Assembly: GCA_025331565.1 (NCBI GenBank)
Contig: JAFREQ010000062.1
Span: 434,001 to 498,000 of the forward strand
From: Holacanthus passer
Taxonomy: Eukaryota > Chordata > Actinopteri > Pomacanthidae
Reading direction: 5' to 3'
DNA length: 64,000 nt
Shown here: positions 10,543-20,207 of the stretch, piece by piece
Numbering within the stretch: position 1 is the first letter of the stretch
How the letters are laid out: every line of letters starts with the position of its first letter
The notes under the pieces: model-generated
What the model was told of the DNA's origin: nothing
The model's input: only the letters and a program-made list of their open reading frames with translations
The model's database searches: none
Made by a program: the position numbers and the translations under genes

Positions 10543-13011
10543 AGACGCTCACTTGCTGATTCACCACCATATTAGGATCATGTGGAGGAAGTTAGCGTCC
10601 AGGATAGAGACTTATTCATATGTTCAACACACTCGTGGTCACACACGTTCTTGAGTCCAACATTTTTCTGCATGCACACACACGGTTTAACAAAGTGTTA
10701 TTGAAATCGGATCCTGCCGTCCTGAGAGAGACACTGATGATAGAACTGCAGTGATTAATCAATTAATCTAATGATTTTTAAAGTAAAAATATTAAACAAT
10801 ATTCTTGTTCCACTTTCTCAAATGTGACTATCTGAAGCTTTTTTGGTCATATTTGAAAATTTTTGAATTTGTGGGTCAAATAAAACAAACAATTTGAAAA
10901 CTTCACGTTTGATTACAGGGATTTATAACAGGTGTTTTTCACTACTCTCTCTAATTAATGGACAAAATGATTGTTTGCTAGATCAATCAATAATTAATCA
11001 ACTATAATATTTGTAGACCAAATATAATTGTGTCTTCATTTAGGGCTAAATCGACAAATTATTATCTATTTGAGTTCAGAAATCGAACCAGGACTTATAA
11101 AGTCTCAGGTTGACTCTGGTACAAACTAATGTCATGTGGCTTTTTGAAAACCGGCTCTGAAGCTACTGAACGATCAACAAAACCTGATATAAAACGTACT
11201 AATCGTCTCGTCTGTTTTTTCCTCCAGGGCAGGAACGGTACGGCAACATGACCCGCGTGTACTACAGGGAGGCGGTCGGGGCCCTCGTGGTCTTCGACAT
11301 GACCCGACTGTCCACGTTCCAGGCCGTCCTCAAGTGGAAGGGAGACCTGGACTCGAAGGTAAACACGATATCAAACATTCAGCTCGTGTAGCCGACTGAC
11401 TTCATTCTGTGTCACCGTTTCCCTCCACGTCTCTCGTCTACTTCTGCTTCAGTCGTGACGAGACACACAGAGACTTTTAATAACTTTGACAGTAACTGAG
11501 CATGAACCTAGTTTCACTGTGTTACAGCAGAACAGAGTAAGATAAGATCATGTCTCAGCAGCTGTTGAAAATACCACAGAAGACGTGAGCTATGTAAACA
11601 TATGTGCAGAAATAAACATGAACATAAAAAACAAATGCAACCATGAAAACACCAAAAGGCCAAGAAGCAGGAAACCAAATGACACCAGTACGGAAACAGC
11701 AGTGGGTTTACTCCCCCTCCCACAGAGCAGAGCTGTCTGTGCTCTCAGGTGATCCTCGTCAACTCGTTAAGTCATTTCCTGGTTCATCACCAACAAGCTG
11801 CCTTCAAACGACCGGCAGGGTGTGAACAGCAGCGCTGGATGAGTTTAAAACACAATGAACGATAGCAAACAGTCTGCTGGGCTGATGGAAGTGAAGGAAG
11901 ACGTACTCAGATCTTTTACTTCAGTAAAAGTAGCAGTGTAAAAATACTCAAGCAAAAGTCCTGCCTTCAAATTTTAATTAAAGTAACAAAAGTAAAAGTA
12001 CCCATTTCTGAAGAGTATAAATTACATTGGATTGTAGCTAGTTGCAGCTGGTGAAAGTTGAGCTGCTGTCAGATACTTTATATACTGCTGGATCCCTTAA
12101 TCTAAATATTAATATATCATATTATCTGTTGATAACATTTTGTACTCATAGTCTGAATCTGTAAAGTAACCAGTAACTGAATTTATAAAAAGGAATATAT
12201 TTGCCTCCAATATGAAATGTCTCAAAATTCTACTTGAGTAAATGTATTTAGTTACTGGGCCATAACAACACACCGTCACTGTTACTTCCTGGTTCCGTCA
12301 GGTCGCCCTCAGCAACGGCAGGTCGGTCCCGGCCGTTCTATTGGCCAACAAGTGCGACCAGCGGCGTCACGGTTTGTGCCCCAAGCTGCCCAAACTGGAG
12401 AACTTCTCCCGAGAGTACGGCTTCATCGGCTGGTTCGAAACCTCCGCCAAGGTCAGACGTCCGTTTGTGTCTGTGATCTTAGTCCGGTCATCTCTTTCTG
12501 TTGAGAACAGACTGAGGTCCGGTAGGTCACTTCCTCATGTTGCTGTGCTTCTGGGTAATGAAGTCTTCAGAATTCAAACCGCTTCCTCTTGCTGAGCAGC
12601 TCTGCAGCCAAAATGATCCACAGTAAACTTGAAACTGCATTTTCATTTGTAACCGAGAGCTAAAGATGAAGTTGAAGGGTTTGCAGACAAGGATCCATTG
12701 TTGCTCTGTTTGGTTGATTAGATTTTCTTGATCTCCTTTACTTTACTTTAGCGAGTTAGAAACACAGTTTTTTACAGAGCACAGTCACCTCTGGCCTCTC
12801 TCTGCAGGACAACACCAACATCGACGCCGCCATCACGTGCTTGGTGAAGAACATCATGTCCGTGGAGGAGGACAGAGCCTTGAGTGACGCCGCCGCCAAA
12901 TCCGAAGCAGAGGGCAGCGTCCTGGTTCTGCCTCGCTTCGACTACAACGCGAAGGAGAGGGGACTCGGAGGATGTTCGGGATGTAAACCCAGAGACGGAA
13001 GCAACGACTGA
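8248..13011 (+). CDS. rab38: Rab38-type small GTPase (Rab32/38 family), four coding exons
   Basis: Joining 8248-8443, 11228-11358, 12302-12451 and 12808-13011 gives 681 nt, or 226 residues, all GT-AG and in frame. The P-loop is GDLGVGKT (residues 14-21); GDLG is Rab38-like where Rab32 has GELG. Switch I is ATIGVDFALKVL. Switch II is WDIAGQERYGNMTRVYYREA, where Ile replaces the usual Thr of DTAGQ, a Rab32/38 hallmark. G4 is NKCD (125-128) and G5 is ETSAK. Family role: guanine-nucleotide switch for cargo delivery to melanosomes and other lysosome-related organelles, activated by the BLOC-3 exchange factor. The tail has CSGC, as in human Rab38, but eight residues follow, so the prenylated cysteine would not be terminal. 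The length exceeds the roughly 211 residues I recall for human RAB38. Which teleost duplicate this is remains unknown. Confidence 0.94.
8690..8975 (-). repeat. Dispersed fish repeat, ACTCAAGTA type, inverted copy
   Basis: Begins ggtggaagaagtattcagct and continues with gtactaatacctcacagtg, aggagtaaaagtcctgcatt and agtaaaagtactcattttcc. It is the reverse orientation of the copies in rab39b. Confidence 0.75.
10742..11020 (-). repeat. Diverged copy of a TIR-type fish repeat (GGCTGCAACT family)
   Basis: Ends rich in ttaatcaattaat/ataattaatcaacta flank an interior with cactttctcaaatgtgact and attaatggacaaaatgattg, the inverted order of the copy at 60501-60883. Strongly diverged. Confidence 0.5.
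11228..11358 (+). CDS. rab38: rab38 coding exon 2 (residues 66-109)
   Basis: The acceptor tcctccag precedes GGCAGGAACGG, and the donor gtaaac follows GACTCGAAG. Encodes GQERYGNMTRVYYREAVGAL through LKWKGDLDSK, with switch II complete. Confidence 0.95.
11359..12301 (+). other. rab38: rab38 intron 2
   Basis: A 943-nt GT-AG intron. Its 3' half is a nearly full-length inverted ACTCAAGTA-type repeat at about 11888-12258. Confidence 0.85.
11888..12258 (-). repeat. Dispersed fish repeat, ACTCAAGTA type, longest copy
   Basis: Starts gtgaaggaagacgtactcag, then atcttttacttcagtaaaag and agcaaaagtcctgccttcaa. It ends tctacttgagtaaatgtatt followed by tagttact. Both ends of the element are recognisable. 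Confidence 0.8.
12302..12451 (+). CDS. rab38: rab38 coding exon 3 (residues 110-159)
   Basis: The acceptor ggttccgtcag precedes GTCGCCCTC, and the donor gtcaga follows GCCAAG. Encodes LLANKCDQ (G4) and GWFETSAK (G5). Phase 0 at both ends. Confidence 0.95.
12452..12807 (+). other. rab38: rab38 intron 3
   Basis: A 356-nt GT-AG intron ending ctctctctgcag. Nothing else is recognised. Confidence 0.85.
12808..13011 (+). CDS. rab38: rab38 coding exon 4 (residues 160-226 and stop)
   Basis: The acceptor tctctctgcag precedes GACAACACC. Encodes DNTNIDAAITCLVKNIM, then a variable tail ending GGCSGC and KPRDGSND before TGA. The cysteines are residues 215 and 218. A possible donor, GGGAT|GTAAAC, lies just after the first Cys-Ser-Gly codons at 12983 and would allow an alternative end. 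Confidence 0.9.
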   Translation, partial: DNTNIDAAITCLVKNIMSVEEDRALSDAAAKSEAEGSVLVLPRFDYNAKERGLGGCSGCKPRDGSND

Positions 13012-13440
13012 AGGATGAACCAGGAGACTGGAAGGAGGCCGAGAGGAGGGAGGAGATCGCTTTGTTGAACGATTCATATGTTTTAACTTAAAGACGCTTC
13101 CTCGTCCTTCCTCCCTTTGTCCTCACAAATGCATTTCTTCGCTTCATTTCACTTCATTTCTAGAGGAAACTATTTAACTTGTGTGGGATAATGAATAATA
13201 TAGTTGTTGAATTTTTGTAACAGAAGTTGAATCAAAACTTTGTTCCATATTACAAAAATATATTATTTTGGAAAAAGTGGTTCTGAATTTTATGGTTTTT
13301 AAAACAGAAGATTTTTTATAAAGACAGTGAAAGATTTTCAGGCGGATGAGTTTGACAATAATTTCTTGTTCAATAACGACATGTTGGAATTGAGTCAACT
13401 CGCTTTCCAGTAACAGATTAAAAGACTAATTACAAAACTG
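13012..13440 (+). other. rab38: rab38 3' UTR
   Basis: AT-rich sequence after the stop. An ATTAAA variant poly(A) signal is at 13418-13423. The end position is inferred. Confidence 0.5.
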
Positions 13441-15394
13441 TTTTTATTCACTTTTAATCACATCTTTTCTCTTTTTTGGCTTTGTTGTGAACAGATGTGT
13501 TTCATCTTTAAAGCAAGAAAAACAGCATGTTTGAATTTTAAAGACAAAAAATAACTGTTTTCAGAATTACATGTATTAAGTATTTTGTCTGTAAATTAAA
13601 TACTAAGCAGCTGCTTTCGTGATTCTAGATTTATTTTGTTAAAAATGGAAAGAGTGCTTTGTTTTCGTGTGAGTGAGCAGTTTTTTGAACTGTCACACCG
13701 TCTTTCTTTCACACCCACGCCGGCCTCCTACGGCCAAAGTGCTGCTTTGTCAAAGTGCGTCTGCAGGATGAACCAACGCTGCTGGAGGCATCGCTTCTTT
13801 GGTTCAAAGGTGATAATGACTCGCAGTCACAAACAAGACTGCAGTATTTTTAGATTTCATGTGTCTCAGTATCCTTTTCTCTTTATCTGTCTTTCTTTTG
13901 TGTTTGTCTCTGATGCTCTTTTCTTAATATTGTCAGTAAAAAATGAAAAATAGTCATTTGCATAATTATTAAAAGATGCTGTTCAGTTACAGATAATCAG
14001 CTGCAGACTCGGCATCTTCCCACCTAATCATTTCCACACAGTCCCTAAATAAGAATGCAAGTAATATAATGTGCATTGGCTTCGTTATGCAGAACAAAAC
14101 AGATTCATCTGTCGGCAACTGACCTGTTGTCTCTTCCACTTGTGTCTTGACATCACACAGGGACGAAGGTGCAGTTATCTGTCATCTGATGGAAGGTGCA
14201 CAGAGCAGCGTGAACCACTAGAGGGAGCCACAAAAGATGAAATTGATGATTGTAGTGTGTTTGCACTTTATGACAATCATCCATGTTTTGGATGTTTTGC
14301 TGTTTATCCTCTCGGCCTCATCTTTCATTACTCTGTTGCTGCCTCCAATGCTTTCTATTTTTGGATGTGGACTCTCTCTCATCCTCTGTTTTTTCCATTG
14401 CTCCTGACTCCCATTATTCCCCAGTGGAGGAATCAGGATCAACACTGAGTGATGATGGGGGTCTCCCCTCAGGTCTCCTTCAGGCTTTGTGCATCAGTGA
14501 TCGAGGTTGCCGTGCAGACGCCGGCTGACAAACCTCCACTCAATCATTTCCTTCTGTCCTCTTGGAGAAACAGATTATTGGTGTTGAGGAACCTGTTGCA
14601 TCTCAGAGGACTGACAGCAGCGGAGGAAGGATCGCTCCCATTTGCTTCTGTGAGTTGGGACAAAAGAAAATCTTTTCTCTTCACAACTATATTGTTTTTA
14701 TTGTCTTCTCAGGCATCTTGTTTCTGTCTCAGTTACAATCACATCTTGTTTGAATTGTTTCATTTGTGCATGAAAAGTAAGCAGTTTGTTTTTCAAGTCA
14801 GCATAATTGAAAATCCTTCCTGTGTCATAACTGAGATTTTCTTCTTCTCTGCTGTAAAACACTTCATCGGTTTGAGAGAGATTGAAGCAGATTTCATCCC
14901 TGTGTGTTGAATTTCGCCTTGTTTACGTTTGGACGACATCAATCTGCATTTATGAGGATAATATTCCTCAAACAAAAACCTGCTTCTGTCCTGATTAGAT
15001 TGCTTCTCCTTCTTGTTGCATTTCTATTTGCATTTCAAAAGGCTGAGGCTTTTCCTCACGTCTCTATATGAATAACCAATGTGTTGCTGATTTCCATATT
15101 ACAGTCCACCTGAGCTCAACATTTCTCATGTGTTTACAATCATGAGCCAAACCTTTATTTTTGTAATATCACAGATTCTCCTGTTTTGTGTATCTACAAA
15201 CTATATTTACACATTTCACTAAAAATGTTTGTTTGTTTATTACAGATGTTTAAATGGCTTTGAATTACAGTTCAAATGAGTGATAATTTGCTGTTCACTC
15301 ACTTGTTCATTCACGGTGGGTTTATAAAACAAGGTGCTACATCTCTGAGCAGGTTATGAGCGATTCTTGCTGATGTTTTCATGTCTCCTCTCAG
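13441..15394. other. Intergenic region between rab38 and the putative membrane-protein gene
   Basis: AT-rich. Several open frames of 60-150 codons on both strands lack domains and overlap one another. A CTCF-like motif is at 14215-14232. One or more noncoding first exons of the gene starting at 15395 could lie here but cannot be identified. Confidence 0.5.
14215..14232 (+). promoter_or_regulatory. CTCF-like motif 1
   Basis: CCACTAGAGGGAGCCACA resembles the vertebrate CTCF core CCASYAGRKGGCRS. Motif match only. Confidence 0.4.
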
Positions 15395-15409
15395 TGAATC
15401 GGGTCGATC

Positions 15410-15477
15410 ATGAAGGAAGCAGCTGCTGTTCAGATCCTCATCAGTCTGCTGCTGGTTCTCCACTTCAGCAGAGGCGA
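15410..15477 (+). CDS. Putative membrane-protein gene, exon with signal peptide
   Basis: Encodes residues 1-22 and two bases of codon 23. An in-frame TGA follows at 15485, so the exon must splice before it. The only GT available after the hydrophobic stretch is at 15478. The upstream edge of the exon is predicted at 15395. Confidence 0.45.
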
Positions 15478-17254
15478 GTGGCTCTGAGTGCAGATGGTTT
15501 TGTAAGAGGTTTCCCACCAAGCATCTGATCTCCTGATCAGCTTTTCGTGCATGCTGATTGTCGCTGAGAGGTTTTCATTCCTGTGGTCTTCAAGAGAAGT
15601 CTGTAGGTTTAAAGTATAATCATACTCTTGCAGATGTAATTGATGAACCTCAGCATCACAATCATCCTCTCATCATGTCGTGTCCACATAATGCTACTGA
15701 ATTTGATTTCCACCACAGATACATGTTTACTGTGAAGGGTTCAACTTTAGTTCTCACATTTGTTCTCCTGTTGTTTCAATCCAAATAATAAACCCAGTTA
15801 TTTTCATTCATGGGAGCCCAAAAACATAACTCACATGGACGACACAACAACATCCTGATGTTAAAAGTTAGAGCTGCACAAAAACACGTCACAATCTTTC
15901 TAATGAATGTTGCATCCGTCAATTTTCTTCTTTGTTGCTGTATTTTTCTCTTTCCTGCTGCCAGACACACGAAATGCAATTATTTTCCTTTGCCTCTGCA
16001 ATTCAGTTTAATATTAGACAGATATTGAACTTTCTGAAGCATCAGTGGTAAATTACAGGTTTTGTGGCTCAGAATTAAAGATAAGGGGCCTCTTTCCACA
16101 CACAGTCACCGTGTTGAACACACAGGCAGAAATTACTTTAGAAATCAGAGTTCAGCTGGAACTTTGGTTTACATTTTTATTAAACATCAGAGCTGCAATG
16201 TCAGTCCCTTTTCAAGCAAAAATATTATTTTGTTTTTGCTGCTTTTCTTTACCATTTATGAAATTGAATGAAGGTTTTAGACTGTTGGACAAAAGAAGCT
16301 GTTTGAAGACGTCTCTTTGGACTCTGGGAAATTGTGGTGACATTTTATAGACTTTTTTTTTCCTGTGTGTTTGACCTTCGTCAACATTTAACTAGCAAAA
16401 ATGTTTTCACAATTGTTCAGTCAGGTGGATGAATTTCTGATTTTAAAGTCCAGTTTCAGTTTATAATATGTTGCAGTGTAAAACAGGAAATGGGAAACCA
16501 GAGCGTGTGATTGCATATCCACACATGTCAGTTTCATCAACAAGCCAGACGTGCTTCCGCTCTCTCTCTGAGAGCTCATTCAGGGCTTCACATACCATCA
16601 GGACTGGAAGAACCTGCTCGGAGGCCCTGAGGCAAAATGAGCCTACTTGACCGTCCACGTCCTCCCTCCCTCTGTTCATTGTGTGTGCACCGTCGTCTTG
16701 AAGCACCCTTCAAGTACAGTGATTGAGGGACTCTGTGCTGTCCCAGGAATCTTAATTAGCCTTGATTAGATGTTACATAAAATGAAAGTCTCCTCTTGCG
16801 CCACCCACAGGTCAAAATCTTAACTTGTCCAATGCTGTTGTTTGCGGCCAAACACCTGCACAGCTAATGACATTTCCATTAGTCTTAGCTGAACTTCACT
16901 AAACTCACATGGTGAACATGGTAAACACTTCACCTGCATTGTGGCATTGTGACTGTGAGCATGTTGGTGTGCACAAGCCGGCTGCAGATTTTCAGTTTTT
17001 GCAGGGTGACGTGTGACTGTTTCCTCTTCTCTGCTGCTTCTTGTAGCCCAGAAATCCAGCAACGACTCCCTGCACACCTCCCTCGCCACACTGCTCAGTT
17101 TGAGTCCTCAGTCCTCATCAGCCTCCTGCTGCTGGGCCTGACCATCGTCCTGTCCGGGGGCATCTACCTGTGGGTCCTCAGATACGTCTGCGTCGGCTGC
17201 TGCCAGCCCATCGCTGTTGGCAGCGAATCAGAAGCTCTGTCCGGGATGGTGTGA
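15410..17254 (+). CDS. Putative 91-residue signal-peptide, single-pass membrane protein (unrecognised)
   Basis: Two exons, 15410-15477 and 17047-17254, join in frame to 91 residues. Residues 1-22 look like a signal peptide: MKEAAAVQ, hydrophobic ILISLLLVL, then HFSRG. A short outer segment (23-43) is followed by a membrane segment at about 44-67 (SSVLISLLLLGLTIVLSGGI, then YLWV), juxtamembrane cysteines 71, 74 and 75, and a tail ending SGMV. The first exon begins at a good acceptor (ctcctctcag at 15394), with the ATG 15 bases in and A at -3. The second is preceded by ctgcttcttgtag behind a long pyrimidine tract. Two overlapping AATAAA signals lie at 17576-17585. The weak point is the first donor, GA|GTGGCT. 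Extra exons in between are possible. I do not recognise the family; signal, single membrane pass and short tail are all that can be said. Confidence 0.5.
15478..17046 (+). other. Intron of the putative membrane-protein gene
   Basis: 1569 nt between the weak donor GTGGCT and a strong acceptor. It holds a fragment of a dispersed repeat at 16272-16352. No convincing middle exon was seen. Confidence 0.4.
16272..16352 (-). repeat. Fragment of the GGCTGCAACT-family fish repeat (interior part)
   Basis: Contains tagactgttggacaaaaga, gtttgaagacgtctctttgg and actctgggaaattgtggtga, the inverted counterpart of interior words in the copies at 30800 and 60501. Confidence 0.6.
17047..17254 (+). CDS. Putative membrane-protein gene, exon with transmembrane segment and stop
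   Basis: Encodes residues 23 (last base) to 91. The hydrophobic stretch of about 24 residues is followed by Arg and Cys residues, consistent with a type I orientation. Without the upstream exon this frame would begin at 16949 with an ATG inside the presumed intron, which gives no signal peptide. Confidence 0.55.
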
Positions 17255-17600
17255 AGCCATCAGCTCCTGTCTGAGTGGGTTTGAGCGTCACTCGCTCACA
17301 TGACAGCGAAGGCCTCACGCAGGATAGTTGCTGTTCTTCACAGGTAGAAATGACATTGTGTAGACCTGTGAATTGTCTCTGTTCACAGGAGAGCTGGGAC
17401 TGTGTCAGAGCACAGCGGGATCAAAGATTTGCACATTGTTTATAGATAAGACTTTTTCATACTTTGAAGCATTTTCACATGAAAAAAGTTATTTGAAATG
17501 TACAAAGCCCATTAAATGTGCGTGGTTCCAAACCTTTGAGTGTTTCTCAGTGATTCAGTTGAAGTTGATAATAATAATAAATAAAAGATTGTGCTGGGAT
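17255..17600 (+). other. 3' UTR of the putative membrane-protein gene
   Basis: Overlapping AATAAA signals at 17576-17581 and 17580-17585 would end the transcript shortly after 17600. Confidence 0.4.
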
Positions 17601-18614
17601 AAAGCACAAATCAGTGACAGTTAACAGTGACGTTATCTTCTTGAACCAGGACCAAAAAACAGAGCAGAGAAATTAGGAAGATGAATTAGTTAGTAAATTT
17701 AAGACTCAAAGAAAAAATAGCTAACACGACTGAGATAACGAGGTGAAACTAAATGACAGGTCTGTTTAATTATCAGGCTGAATAAATCTGAGCATTTGAA
17801 TTAAAGCAGGTTTTTTTTGGTGCAACTACATGTAAACACAAACACAACATATTACCACAGTAAGATGTTATTTTTTGCACAGACACAAAACGATGTTGGC
17901 AATAATTTGGAGTCGAGTTTCTGGACACCTGATGAACGTTAGTCCAATATTCACACTGCTCTTAGCTTTGTTTCGGTCTCCACCAGCTCCTTCGAAAAAT
18001 CGCTTTTATCACACTGAGAAAAGAATCTATTCTATATCTTTAACTGTACATATATAAAATTAGTTGAAGACACAAGGAAGAGGCCATATTCCTTGTCTTT
18101 ATCTCCATTTTGTTCGATTGGTCTTCTTCCAATTCTTTGTTAAATAAATCCTCTATTAACTAAACACTCTCTCTCTCGGCCTTTGAATAGAGAAGAAGAA
18201 AACATTTCAGATGGAAGATGAATCACCTCCCGCTCTGCCTGAATAATGGACCGAGTGTCTCCACAAAACAGAGGCCTTCAAAGTTTGCATCTTAACGGAG
18301 CCAATTAAATTTGATCAGCCTCATAATTCAACAGCATCTTTTAAAAGCTCGATGAATGAATAAGTGATCTGAGAGAATGCGAGCAGGCGGGAGGCTTCGC
18401 AGCAGCCACGTTTAATATTTCAGCCTGGGATTATGCACACGTCCACACGTCCACGCCCTCCCACCGACACGACGTGCATACGTGTGAACATGTTGACTGA
18501 AGGATATTTGCTCCATATGTCCACAGCTTCTACTGATTCACACAGTTTTCAACAATTAGAACTCACCGGCTTTCAGTATTAGGAAGAATACAGGAATCAA
18601 CAACAACAACACAG
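17601..18614. other. Intergenic, no gene seen
   Basis: AT-rich. The block at about 18295-18385 (aattaaatttgatcagcctc and following) has the look of a conserved noncoding element, but this cannot be judged without alignment. Confidence 0.4.
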
Positions 18615-19345
18615 ACCGGATGATATCCCAGCGTCTCTGCCATACTTGATGGAAGCTATTCAGTCCTACTCTGAACTGTCAGGCTACACAATTCATTGGA
18701 AAAAGTCCATTATGCCACTCTTACATGGTGGGAACATTTAAATTTAAGTGGGTACCTAAAGGCATCAAGTATCTCGGTGTTAAACTCAGTCAAGATCTTG
18801 GAGAGGTGCCTTGGTTAAACTTTAACCCTCTGTTACAAAAAATTAAAACACATTTGGAGAAGTGGGAGAAGATTAAACTTACGCTGTGGGGAAAAGTTAA
18901 TGTTATCAAAATGATAATAGCTCCTCAATTTAATTATCTAGTCATGATGCTGCCAATCACAATACCACCTGCCATTTTTAAGAAATATGATGACATGGTT
19001 AGACAGTTTTTATGGGAGGGGAAGAAAGCTGGGATTAAACTAAGCAGACTCTGTGCTCCTAAGGAGAAGGGGGGATTAGGTTTACCAGACCCAAGGCTAT
19101 ATGCCATAGGCTGAATACTGGAAACTGACAGATAACTAGACTGGATAGATATTGAAAAGGAGTTATGTTCACCATTTAGTCCACAGGAGACGTTATCTCA
19201 GTGGAGCGACACAACAAATCCAATTCTAGTCCACTGTAGGGAAGTATGGAACACTGAAAATACTCCACCAGTCCTGAATTCTGTCCTTGATTTCCAAGAG
19301 ACAAACTGTATCGTATCAAGGTTTTTGTATATTTATGAATAATCA
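18615..19345 (+). mobile_element. L1-type LINE fragment, reverse transcriptase C-terminal part, frameshifted
   Basis: The reading frames give SELSGYTIHWKKSIMPL, then after a shift near 18725-18745 FKWVPKGIKYLGVKLSQDL, LTLWGKVNVIKMIIAPQFNY, FLWEGKKAGIKLSR and KEKGGLGLPDP. After another shift near 19110 comes DWIDIEKELCSPF and NPILVHCREVW. These match the post-catalytic region of L1-clade reverse transcriptases. At least two frameshifts and stops show it is dead. The 5' part, including the endonuclease and catalytic core, is absent. Confidence 0.85.
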
Positions 19346-19670
19346 CAACTTACAACCAGTATGACAATCAACAATGTACAGCTCTGTAGAATATAAAAAC
19401 ACCAACATGCACATTAGAAATAAAAGAAGTGAAGCAGTCTTGGTTCAACGTGCACCTTCAGTCATTCTGATACTGGAGGTTTTAGAAAATCTGCACAATG
19501 AATCATTAGAAACTGTGACTGAATGTGATTTATCGTGCTGGGAAAAAGACGCCCACCTCTTCCACGCAAGAGGGGAGAAGAGAAGGGAGATGATTAAAGA
19601 GGAAGCAGACGAAGGAGCCGGCGGAGTCATCATATATATGTTCTAATTATGGGCGGGCGCGTCGAGCACA

Positions 19671-19686
19671 GACCCAGGGGGCGCTA
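19671..19686 (+). promoter_or_regulatory. CTCF-like motif 2
   Basis: GACCCAGGGGGCGCTA is close to the vertebrate CTCF core CCAGCAGGGGGCGCTA. Motif match only; same orientation as the match at 14215. Confidence 0.5.
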
Positions 19687-20188
19687 GAGTCCCTTCACTT
19701 AGTGTTTGAAGTGAGAATTAGTGACATTTCATGCTGGAAATTCTGATTTGATATTATAGTCTAGTGTTAGTGCTGTGATAGGAAGAAGGAGCCTTTTTAT
19801 AAAACCCATCCATGATGATTGTGATGTTTTGTATTGTTCACACTGTTACATCTGGATGACACAACTTTAGAGGAAACTTTTCTGCCAGCAACTGCAGCAT
19901 AAAGGTCAAGACAAGAGCTGAGATGATGCTGATCCTCCCTGACCCACCACAGTCCAGCACACATCATGGACGAACCGTGAGCACTTCAGGGTCCAGTCTT
20001 TGTCCCTGTGAGTGTTTCCAATCGACCTCGTCCCCGACAACAGCCTGCTGATGGATTTATTCCTATCTGTCTGAGCACGCTGGTCTTTGGTTCATCCCGT
20101 GATTGACAGCTGCTGAAAGGATCCTGAACCAGGAGCCAGCATCCTCACAGTTGCCATGGAAATAGTGAGTTAAGGCCATGCGCCTGCA

Positions 20189-20207
20189 GATGGCGACACT
20201 GCCTCAA
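20189..20207 (+). promoter_or_regulatory. CTCF-like motif 3
   Basis: CTGCAGATGGCGACACTGC resembles the CCAGCAGATGGCGCT form of the CTCF core. Same orientation as the two matches upstream. Confidence 0.4.

Larger units (their letters stand above)
8444..11227 (+). other. rab38: rab38 intron 1
   Basis: A 2.8-kb GT-AG intron holding an inverted ACTCAAGTA-type repeat (8690-8975), a (TG)n tract at 10502-10540, three direct copies of ctgagtttaga-like sequence near 10397-10430, and a repeat rich in attaatcaattaat at 10742-11020. No exon is seen. Confidence 0.85.

Noticed and set aside
14071..14910. Three overlapping plus-strand open frames of 81-153 codons
   Set aside because: Compositionally like surrounding AT-rich DNA. 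They overlap each other in different frames and have no recognisable motif.
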